Below are positions 23,601 through 34,900 of a DNA stretch of 64,000 nucleotides, piece by piece (the first letter of the stretch is position 1; every line of letters begins with the position of its first letter). The notes under the pieces were generated by a model, which was given only the letters and a program-made list of their open reading frames with translations, was not told the DNA's origin and did not search any database. The DNA lies in NCBI GenBank assembly GCA_905221605.1, contig CAJNDS010002791.1, positions 124,001 to 188,000 of the forward strand, given 5' to 3'. Source of the stretch: Symbiodinium natans. Taxonomy: Eukaryota; Sar; Dinophyceae; Suessiales; Symbiodiniaceae. The position numbers were made by a program, and so were the translations under genes.

Positions 23601-26600
23601 TCCTAGACCCTCTAGGTCCTATTCCTTGATTTGAAGCGGATCTTATTCAGCTAGCATTTTTTTGAGGGTTTCATTGAAAGGCACCAACTGGCAAACCCAA
23701 AGCATCCCACGAGACACAAGCTCCTAAACCCTAAGCCCTTAACCCTTAAACCCTTAACCCTAAATCCTGAACCCTGAACCCTAGACTCAACTAAACCCAG
23801 CTAAATTCCCCTAACAGAACAGCGAAGGTGGTGACCTGGGGGCCTGCCTTGTTTGGCGGTGATAGCACCAGCGTTCAGCATCAGCTGCACAACGTGCGGC
23901 AGATACAGGCGGGATTCGTGTTCAGGGTTGACAAACCCCTGTAGGATTTACGGTGTAGGGCTTCTTCAGCCCTAAACGCCTAATGCCCAACAATCGTAGA
24001 GGGGCGTGTATTGCCACAAAAAAAGTATCTGTTTTCTTTTGAGGTTGGGATGGGGATGTTTTGTGTCGGTTTAGGGCTTACTTAGTATCAACAGACCCTA
24101 AACCCCAAACCCTAAAACCTAAACCCTAAACCCTAAACCCTAAACCCTAAACCCTAAACCCTAAACCCTAAACCCTAAACCCTGACCCTAAACCCTAAAC
24201 CCAGTAAGTAGCATGATCCTTATGTTTTTTTTGTTGCACCGCAGCGGTAAGCCCCCGGTGCCGCAAGGAAGCTGTTTAGGGTTTAGGGTTTAGGATTTGG
24301 GGTGTAGGGTTTAGGATTTAGGGTTCAGGGTTTAGGGTTCAGGGTTTAGGGTTTAGGGTTTGGTGGAGGTGGGGGTAGGGGGGCCGGGGGGGGGGGGCGG
24401 TTGGATGAAGGACGTAAAGGTTATTTCGGTGCTTAGCCGTTTGGGCTTACAGCCTGTAAGCTCTCATATTTTTTTGTGTTGAGCCCGTTGGAGGTGTGGT
24501 GGTGTAGGGTTCAGGTTTTGTAGCTCACCCTAAACCCTTAACCTTTTGTGGAGTATAGATGCCTCTGCGTAAACCCTAATCTTAAACCCAAAACCCTAAA
24601 CTCTAAACCCTAAGTTTACGATCATGAGGCCAACTTGGCCGCGTTTGCAGCTATCCGCGGGGATGGCACTGTGGTGACTTGGGGAGGCGCCCGAGGGTGG
24701 TGGCTTCAACTTTTAGAGTTTAGGGTTTAGGGTTTAGGGAAAGTTTAGGGTTTAGGGTTTAGAATTTAGGGTTTAGGGTTTAGGGAAAGTTTAGGAAGGT
24801 GCTGAGAGTGGTGGCGACAGCAGCGACGTGCAGGATCGGCTGAAGGATGTTCGCCACATCCAGGCCTCCACACACGCCTTCGCAGCGGTCCTAGCAGATG
24901 GGTCTGTTGCTTGGTAGCCCAGTGGTACCCTGTAACCCTAAGTACGAAGGACCTTTATGTACTATTTGGCGTTCTCTTTGGGTGGCTTGAAAGGGCATGG
25001 CCATTTAGTTTTTAAAGGATTTTAAGCGTTTTAAAGGCCCTTAAAAGCATTAAAATCCTTAAAGAATTAAATGGGGAGGGCCGAGCCATTTAGTTTGTTA
25101 TGGATTTTAAGGCTTTTAAGAGGCTTTTAAAAACCTTAAAATCCTTAAAAATTTAATTGGGGTGAGGCAGACAATTTAATTTTTTAAGGATTTTAACATT
25201 TTTAAGGTTTTTAAAAAATTCAAATGGGTCCGGGGGGCCTATTCATTTAATTTTTTAAGGATTTTAAGGTTTTTAAAGGCTTTTAAAGGCCTTAAAATCT
25301 TTAAAAAGTCAAATGGGGAGGGTCCCGGGGCCCCCGGACCCAATTGAATTTTTTAAAAACCTTAAAAACCTTAAAATCCTTAAAAAATCAAATGGGGAGG
25401 GGAGGGCCGAGCCATTTAATTGTTTAAGGATTTTAAGGTTTTTCAAAGGCTTTTAAAGGCCTTAAAATCTTTAAACAGTCAAATGGGGAGGGCCCTCCCC
25501 ATTTGATTTTTTAAGGATTTTAAGGTTTTTAAGGTTTTGAAAAAATTCAAATGGGGCCGGGGGGCCCGGGACCCCTATTCATTTGTTTTTTTTTTTGGAT
25601 TTTAAGGTTTTTAAAAGGCTTTTAAAGGCCTTAAAATCTTTAAAAAGTCAAATTAAAATTCTTAAAATCTTTAAAAAATTCATTGTGGTGAGGCAGACCA
25701 TTTAGTTTCTTAAGGATTTTAAGGTTTTTAAGGTTTTTAAAAAACTCAAATGGGTCCGGGGGGCCCGGGACCCCTATTCATTTAGTTTTTAAGGATTTTA
25801 AGGTTTTTAAAAGGCTTTTAAAGGCCTTAAAATCTTTAAAAAGTCAAATGGGGAGGGTCCCGGGGCCCCCGGACCCAATTGAATTTTTTAAAAACCTTAA
25901 AAACCTTAAAATCCTTAAAAAATCAAATGGGGAGGGGAGGGCCGAGCCATTTAATTGTTTAAGGATTTTAAGGTTTTTCAAAGGCTTTTAAAGGCCTTAA
26001 AATCTTTAAACAGTCAAATGGGGAGGGCCCTCCCCATTTGATTTTTTAAGGATTTTAAGGTTTTTAAGGTTTTGAAAAAATTCAAATGGGGCCGGGGGGC
26101 CCGGGACCCCTATTCATTTGTTTTTTTTTTTGGATTTTAAGGTTTTTAAAAGGCTTTTAAAGGCCTTAAAATCTTTAAAAAGTCAAATTAAAATTCTTAA
26201 AATCTTTAAAAAATTCATTGTGGTGAGGCAGACCATTTAGTTTCTTAAGGATTTTAAGGTTTTTAAGGTTTTTAAAAAACTCAAATGGGTCCGGGGGGCC
26301 CGGGACCCCTATTCATTTAGTTTTTAAGGATTTTAAGGTTTTTAAAAGGCTTTTAAAGGCCTTAAAATCTTTAAAAAGTCAAATGGGGAGGGTCCCGGGG
26401 CCCCCGGACCCAATTGAATTTTTTAAAAACCTTAAAAACCTTAAAATCCTTAAAAAATCAAATGGGGAGGGCCGAGCCATTTAATTTTTTAAGGATTTTA
26501 AGGTTTTTCAAAGGCTTTTAAAACCCTTAAAATCCTTAAAAAACTAAATGGCTCGGCCCTCCCCATTTGATTTTTTAAGGATTTTAAGGATTTTAAGGTT

Positions 26601-29600
26601 TTTAAGGTTTTTAAAAAATTCAAATGGGGCCGGGGGGCCCGGGACCCCTATTCATTTGATTTTTTAAGGATTTTAAGGTTTTTAAAAGGCTTTTAAAGGC
26701 CTTAAAATCTTTAAAAAGTCAAGTGGGGAGGGTCCCGGGGCCCCCGGACCCAATTGAATTTTTTTAAAACCTTAAAATCCTTAAAAAATCAAATGGGGAG
26801 GGCCGAGCCATTTAATTTTTTAAGGATTTTAAGGCTTTTAAGAGGCTTTTAAAATTCTTAAAATCTTTAAAGAAATAATTGTGGTGAGGCAGACCTTTTA
26901 ATTTTTTAAGGATTTTAAGGTTTTTAAGGTTTTTAAAAAACTCAAATGGGTCCGGGGGGCCCGGGACCCCTATTCATTTGATTTTTTAAGGATTTTAAGG
27001 TTTTTAAAAGGCTTTTAAAGGCCTTAAAATCTTTAAAAAAGTCAAATGGGGAGGGTCCCGGGGCCCCCAGACCCAATTGAATTTTTTTAAAAACCTTAAG
27101 AACCTTAATATCCTTAAAAAACCAAATGGGGAGGGCCGAGCAATTTAATTTTTTAAGGATTTTAAGGTTTTTAAGGTTTTTAAAAGATTCAAATGGGTCC
27201 GGGGGGCCCGGGACCCCTATTCATTTAATTTTTTAAGGATTTTAAGGTTTTTAAAAGGCTTTTAAAGGCCTTAAAATCTTTAAAAAGTCAAATGGGGAGG
27301 GTCCCGGGGCCCCCGGACTCAATTGAATTTTTTAAAAACCTTAAAACCTTAAAGTCCTTAAAAAATCAAATGGGGAGTGCCGAGCCATTTAGTTGTTTAA
27401 GGCTTTTAAGGTTTTTCAAAGGCTTTTAAAACCCTTAAAATCCTTAAAAATTAAATGGCTCGGCCCTCCCCATTTATTTTTTAAGGATTTTAAGGTTTTT
27501 AAGGTTTTTAAGGTTTTTAAAAAACTCAATTGGGTCCGGGGGAGAAATGCGCGGCTCGATTTGGCCAAATTTTGCCCGGAGGCTGCCCGGCAAAATTTGG
27601 CCAAATCGAGCCGCGCATTTCTCATCGCATACGAAGAGCAGCCCGATGTGGCCAAATTTTGCCCGCAGGCTGCCCGGCAAAAATTGGCCAAATCGAGCCG
27701 CGCCTTTCTGGAGGCCCGAAATTATTTAAATTATTTTAATTACTGAAATTTCTATAAATTCCACCCGGATTTAAATATTGGAGGCCCGAAATTCGTTGTA
27801 TTTCTTTGCGCAAAAGGAAATAACACAAGGAAATGATGTTACATGTATCCAAAATTAGGATGTCCTTGTCTTCCTTTTTCTGTAGCAAAACCCACCTGAA
27901 AAGGACACCCCCACGAGAGATCTCTATCTTTTGGAAACCTTGAAAGAAAAGGTGCTTCTTTGTCCACTCTCGCCTTTCGTTCGTTTCATTCTCTGTCCCC
28001 TTTGCCATTTAAATATGAAAAGTTCAAATGATGTATAATATGTAAAGAAGGGCGTCCAAGATGTTTAGAGTGTTTCCGGTGTCCTTTTCTTCCTGTTTCT
28101 GTAGCAAGGCCCCATCCTAAAAGGACACCCACACCAGAGACTCCGATGTTTTGGACGCCTTGAAGGGAAGGCACTCGCGTTTTCCACTGTGGCCTTCCTT
28201 TCGTTCTATTCTTTGTGCAGGAGGAAATAAGAGACAGAAATGATGTTACATGTATCCAAAATTAGGGTGTCCTCCTCTTCTTTTTTCTGTAACAAGATCC
28301 ACCTTAAATGGACACCCACACCGGAGACCTCTATTTTTTGGAAACCTTGAAAAAAAAAGGTGCTTCTTTGTCCACTCTCACCTTTCGTTCGTTTCATTTC
28401 CTGTCCCCTTTTTTCGTTTACATATGAAATATGTAGGGGCCGCCAGGAAGGCGCGGCTCGATTTGGCCAAATTTTGCCCGCAGGCTGCCCGGCAAAATTT
28501 GGCCAAATCGAGCCGCGCCTTTCTGGAGGCCCGGAATTATTTAAATTATTTTAATTACTGAAATTTTTATAAATTCCACCCGAATTTAAATATTGGAGGC
28601 CCGAAATTCGTTGTATTTCATGGCGCAAAAGGAAATAACACAAGGAAATGATGTTACATGTATCCAAAATTAGGATGTCCTTTTCTTCTTTTTCTGTAGG
28701 AAAACCCACCTGAAAAGGACACCCCCACGAGAGATCTCTATCTTTTGGAAACCTTAAAGGAAAAGGTGCTTCTTTGTCCACTCTCGCCTTTCGTTCGTTT
28801 CATTCTCTGTCCCCTTTGCCATTTAAATATGAAAAGTTCAAATAATGTATAATATGTAAAGAAGGGCGTCCAAGATGTTTAGAGTGTTTCCGGTGTCCTT
28901 TTCTTCCTGTTTCTGTAGCAAAGCCCCATCCTAAAAGGACACCCACACCAGAGACTCCGATGTTTCGGAAGCCTTGAAGGGAAGGCACTTGCGTTTTCCA
29001 CTGTGGCTTTCCTTTCATTCTATTCTTTGCGCAGGAGGAAATACGAGACAGAAATGATGTTATATGTATCCAAAATTCGGGCCACCTTAAATGGACACCC
29101 ACACCGGAGACCTCTTTTTTTGGAAACCTTGAAAAAAGGGTGCTTCTTTGTCCACCTTCACCTTTCGTTCGTTTCATTGTCTGTCCCCTTTTTCGTTTAC
29201 ATATGAAAAAAATAAGATCGTATCCCAAGAAGGGCGTCCAAGATGTTTAGAGTGTTTCGGGCGTCCTCTTCTTCCTTTTTCTGTAGTAAAAATCTCCTTA
29301 AAAGGACACCCGCACCAGAGACTCCGATGTTTTGGAAGCCTTGAAGGGAAGGCGCTCGCGTTTTCCACTGTGGCCTTCCTTTCGTTCCATTCTTTGCGCA
29401 AGAACAAATAAGAGACAGAAATGACGTTACATGTATCCAAAATTAGGGTTTGTTTTTCTTCTTTTTTCTGTAACAAGACCCACCTTAAATGGACACCCAC
29501 ACTGGAGACCTCTAGTTTTTGGAAACCTTGTAAAAAAGGTGCTTCTTTGTCCACTCTCACAGGACACCCACGCCAGAGACTCCGATGTTTTGGAAAGCTT

Positions 29601-31292
29601 GAAGGAAAGGCAACCGCTTTTCCACTGTGGCCTCCCTTTCGTTCTATTCTTTGCGCAAGAGTAAATTTTTAGAAAGAAGTGATGTTACATGTATCCAAAG
29701 TTAGTGTCCTTCTTCTTCTTCTTTTTCTGTAACAAGACCCACCTTGAAAGGACACGCCCACCGGAGACCTCAATTTTTGGGATACCCTGAAAGAAAGCAG
29801 CCCGAAGACCTAAGATTTTTCAAGAATTTACGTCCCCAAAAGACAAATCGCAAGCGCCGTCCCCCTAAGATGTTTAAAGAAGTTATGCACTCAACAGACA
29901 ATTCGCAAGCACCGTCCCCCTAAGGTTTTGGAAAAAGTATGCTCCCAAAAGACAAATCGCAAGCACCGCCCCCTCTAGATTTTGGAAAATATATGCTCAC
30001 CAAAGGCAAATCGCAACAGTCCCCCTAAGGTTTTTACAAAGAGAAGCTCCCACAAGACAGATCGCAAGCACAGCCCCCCAACAATTTTGGAAAAGCGTAT
30101 GTTCCCAATCAGTTTTTCTTGTGAAAGAGAAAGACAAGAAGAGAAGAGAGACGAGGAGTTTACATGTCTTCCTACCTTGTTCCTTTCTTCTCCCGGTTCG
30201 CTCGCTTGTTCTCTCTCTCTCTCTCTCTCGCTCTATCTCCCTCTCGCTCTCTCCCTCTCTCTCTCTCTTTCTTTTTTTGGGCGGCATGTCTTGTAGAAGT
30301 GGAAGACGAGGATAAGGGTGAGCTACAACAAAAGAGGTTTGCTGAAGCAGAGAGGGAGTGAGACAGGGCGAGGCATAGAGAAAAGCATAGACTGTGGGAC
30401 AGAGAGGGTCTCTTAGCTTCCCCCTTCTCAAGTTCATGTCAGTTTGCTTTCTTGTGGAAAGAAAGACGAAAAGAGAAGAGAGAAGAGGAATCTACATGTT
30501 CTTCCTACCTTGTTCTTGCCCCTCCCTCTTCTCTCCCCCCTGAGCCTGTCTCTCTGGCTCTCTATCTCCTCATTTTTTTTAGGCATGAAGAGAAGCATCG
30601 ACTCCATAGACCGTGGGAGGGAGAGGGCCTCTTGGCTTGCCCATCTTTTTCTCCGTTTAGACAAGAACATAATTTGGAGAGAAGGGGGGCTGTGGCCTTC
30701 CTTTCGTTCTATTCTTTGCGCAAGAGGAAATACAGAAAGAAGTGATGTTACATGTATCCAAAATTAGGGGGTCCTCTTCTTCTTTTTCTGTAACAAGACC
30801 CACCTTGAAAGGACACGCCCACCGGAGACCTCCATTTTTGGGATACCCTGAAAGAAAGCAGCCCGAAGACCTAAGATTTTTCAAGAATTTACGTCCCCAA
30901 AAGACAAATCGCAAGCGCCGTCCCCCTAAGATGTTTAAAGAAGTTATGCACTCAACAGACAATTCGCAAGCACCGTCCCCCTAAGATTTTGGAAAAAGTA
31001 TGCTCCCAAAAGACAAATCGCAAGCACCGTCCCCTCAAGATCTTGGAAAATATATGCTCCCCAAAGGCAAATCGCAACAGTCCCCCTAAGGTTTTTACAA
31101 AGAGAAGCTCCCAAAAGACAGATCGCAAGCACAGCCCCCCAACAATTTTGGAAAAGCGTATGTTCCCAATCAGTTTTTCTTGCGAAAGAGAAAGACAAGA
31201 AGATAAGAGAGACGAGGAGTTTACATGTCTTCCTACCTTGTTCCTTTCTTCTTCCGGTTCGCTCGCTTGTTCTCTCTCTCTCTCTCGCTCTA

Positions 31293-31327
<35 letters not shown>

Positions 31328-31341
31328 CTATCTCCCTCTCG

Positions 31342-31394
<53 letters not shown>

Positions 31395-31929
31395 GGGCGG
31401 CATGTCTTGTAGAAGTGGAAGACGAGGATAAGGGTGAGCTACAACAAAAGAGGTTTGCTGAAGCAGAGAGGGAGTGAGACAGGGCGAGGCATAGAGAAAA
31501 GCATAGACTGTGGGACAGAGAGGGTCGCTTAGCTTCCCCCTTCTCAAGTTCATGTCAGTGTTCTTTCTTGTGGAAAGAAAGACGAAAAGAGAAGAGAGAA
31601 GAGGAATTTACATGTTCTTCCTACCTTGTTCTTGCCCCTCCCTCTTCTCTCCCCCCTGAGCCTGTCTCTGTGGCTCTCTATCTCCTCTTTTTTTTAGGCA
31701 TGAAGAGAAGCATAGACTCCATAGACCGTGGGAGGGAGAGGGCCTCTTGGCTTGCCCATCTCTTTCTCCGTTTAGACAAGAACATAATCTGGAGAGAAGG
31801 GGGGCTTACACCTTCTTCTCACCATGCTCCTCACTCTTCTCTCTTCCCCGCCCCCCTCTCGCGCTCTTTTTTTCTTTCTTTCAGCGGGCATGAGGGCAAG
31901 GTTTTCCCCACCCCCACCCCCACGCATCA

Positions 31930-31979
<50 letters not shown>

Positions 31980-34900
31980 CTCACTCTCTGTCTCTGTCTT
32001 TCTTTTCTCTTCTGAGTGGTATGTCTCGTAGAACTAGAAGGGGGGGAGAGTGAGAGGAATGAAAGGAAGAACTATAAAGAAAAGATTTGAAGAAGGAGAG
32101 GGAGAATGAGACATCGCCCCGTCGCTCTTGCTATCGATCTTACTCTCTCTCTCTCTCTCTCTTTCTTATCTGAGTGGTACGTCTCGTAGAGTTGGATCAG
32201 TTCTTTGTATTGTTCTCACCTTTCCGGGATCTGTTTCTATTTTTTGCGTTCCTTCTTCGCCTTAGCTCTTCACCAGAAAGGAAAGAATATGAAAGAAGGA
32301 GAGTGGCAGAGAGGTGAGAGGAAGGACAGAAGGCGAGTGAATAGGGGAACTCTTCCTCCGAATCTCGCGGCTACCAGTCCTCTTCTCCTTTTTCTTCCAA
32401 CGCAGCTCGTCTTGGTTTATCACTTATGAAACGTGAGAGAAGAACAAGGAATGAACAGAGGCGGAGGACAAGGCCCTGCTGCTTTTTCATCCCCTCCCCC
32501 CTCCCTCTCTCTTTGTCTCTCTCTCTCTCTCTCTCTCTCTCCCTCTCTCCCTCTCTCCCTCTTCTCTTTTCCCTTTTCTCTTTCTCTTTTACTTGCTCCC
32601 TTTCTTTCTGTCTTTCTTTCCCTGGCTCTTGTTCTCCTTCTACCGTTCTCGGACTCGCTTCTTTTTCTCTTGTCTTTTCCCTTACTCCCTTGTCTGCTTC
32701 CAGAAGTAGAGAGGGAGGGAGGGAGGGAGGGAGAGAGGGAGAGAGAGAGGGATGAAGACAGCAACGAAGACAAGAAAAGAAAAGATGATGAGAGCGAGGC
32801 CTCTTGCTTGCCCTGAGCTCTCCATTCCTTTCTTACGCAGAGAACAGGGAGAAAAGAAGATGAAGAAGGCAAGGGAAGAAAAAGCGAGAGAGCCGGGCGA
32901 AGGAGGAGTTCACCCTTCCTCTCCCCACCGTCTTCCTCCGTCTTGTCTCTTCCTTTCTGTTCTCTGTTATTCCTCACTCTTTGCAGAAATGGAAAGGAGG
33001 GGAGGAAGGAAAGAGGAGAGGGGAGGGATGATAGCGCAAGAGATGGCAAAGCAAGGAGGATGAATGAGAGCTGAAAGGAAGGACAGAGGGTGATTGAAGA
33101 GGAGAACTCCTCCTCCGAATCTCGCGGCTACCAATCCTCTTCTCCTTTGTCTTCCCACGCAAGCTCGTTTTGGGTTTTCACCAATGAGACAGGAGGGAAG
33201 AACAAGGATGAACAGAGGCGGAGGACAAGGCCCTGCTGCAATCTTCATCTCCTCCTCTTTTCATCCCACCCTCCCCTCTCTCTTTTTTTGTTTTTTTTCT
33301 CTCTCTCTCTCTCTCTCTTACTTTCTCTAACTTTCTTTCTTTCTTTCTTTCTTTCTTTCGGTCTTTCTTTCTTGCCCTTGTTCTCCTTCTGCCATTATCG
33401 GATTCGCTCTCTCTTTCTCTTGTCTTTTCCCTTATTCCCTTCTTCCTTGTGCATCGTCCTTCTGACTGAGAAAGGGAAGAGGGAGAAAAGGGAGGGGAAG
33501 AGAAGGGAGAGGAAGAGTGGGAGAAAGATAAACGTCAAGTCAAAGGTAAGAAGCGGGAAAGAGAAGCGGAAAAGGGATGTTGCAGAAGTAGAGAGGGAGG
33601 AAGAGAGATAGAGAGAGAGAGAGAGTGACAGAGGGAGAGAGAGAGAGAGAGAGATGAAGCGAGCAATGAAGACGAGGAAGCAAAGATGATGAGAGCGAGG
33701 GCCTCTTGCTTTCTCTGAGATCTCCGTTCGCTTCATTCCTTTCTCATGAAGAGAACAGGGAGAAGAGAAGAGGAAGAACGGCACAGGAAGAGAAAGCGAG
33801 GGAGCCGAGCGCAGGAGGAGTTCAACATTCCACCATCTTCCTCCATCTTATCTCTTCCTTTCTGTTCTATGCTGTTCCTTACTCTTTGCAGAAATGGAAA
33901 AGAGGGGAGGAAACAATATAGGAGAGGGGAGGGATGAGAGAGCAAGAGATGGCAGAGAGAGCAGAGCGAGAGAGAGAGAGAGAGGACAAGAGATACATCG
34001 CAAGAGGGAAGGAAAGGAGAGAGAGAACCACATCGAGAGGAAGTGGCATGTTCCCTTTCCCTTTCGATCGCGCTGGTCAAAGATGAAGGCAAAAAGAATA
34101 GAGAAGAAGGGTCAAACAAAGGAAGGCAGAGAGGGAAAGCCACGACTATGAAGACTTCGACATGTCCATCTCCACGTATATTCCTTTGTCATCACTTCCT
34201 TTCTTTGTGTCTTCACGGAACATGCTAGAGAAACAAGGACGAAAGAGAAATGACTGACCTATTCTTGATGGTTCCGGTCTGGGCGCCGAGATGTTGATCA
34301 TATGGTACGTGGGCTACTGTAAATCCTAAACCGCAAGCCCTTTTGCAAAGAGTTGCTTGAAACTTGAAACTTGGAACAACAAACATTGAATCATACTCTA
34401 TATCTGATACATGCAAAGTCATTGTTTAAATAAGAAACGAAAGGGATCGCCAAATAATACGTAAAGGTCCATGCCACATAACCCTAAACCCTTAACCCTA
34501 AACCCCAATAATTATGTTTTTGGTTCTGGGTTGTCTTCTAAGGCAACTAACCAAAAAAAAGTACCCTTTGGGATGTTGCCCCCTTATACTAGCAGTCCTT
34601 CATAGGGATTATAAGAGAGGGGGGGGGGGGGTACTACAATCCCTATTGTCAGTATAAGGGAGAACCTAAAGGATCCATGTACCTATATAGTATATACTTG
34701 GGCCCTAAAGCTACTATATAGGAACCCCTTTAAGGCCCAAGTATATACTATATAGGTACATGGATCCTTTGGGGAACATCCCAAGGCACTCGTATTTCAA
34801 AATGGCTCCTGGGCTGCCTAGGTTGTGTGCTGGGGCAACCTTGACACCGTTGGCGCGTGGCAGGCAGCTGAACCACAACTGAGGCATGTGCCTTGGGGAC

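Noticed and set aside
27000-29765. CRISPR-like array
   Set aside because: Repeats are long, imperfect and unevenly spaced in a clearly eukaryotic intron. No cas-like genes.
30000-33784. Frames of 60-209 codons on both strands in the CT/GA-rich block
   Set aside because: They are runs of Leu/Ser or Arg/Glu from dinucleotide repeats, overlap on both strands and contain no domain motif.
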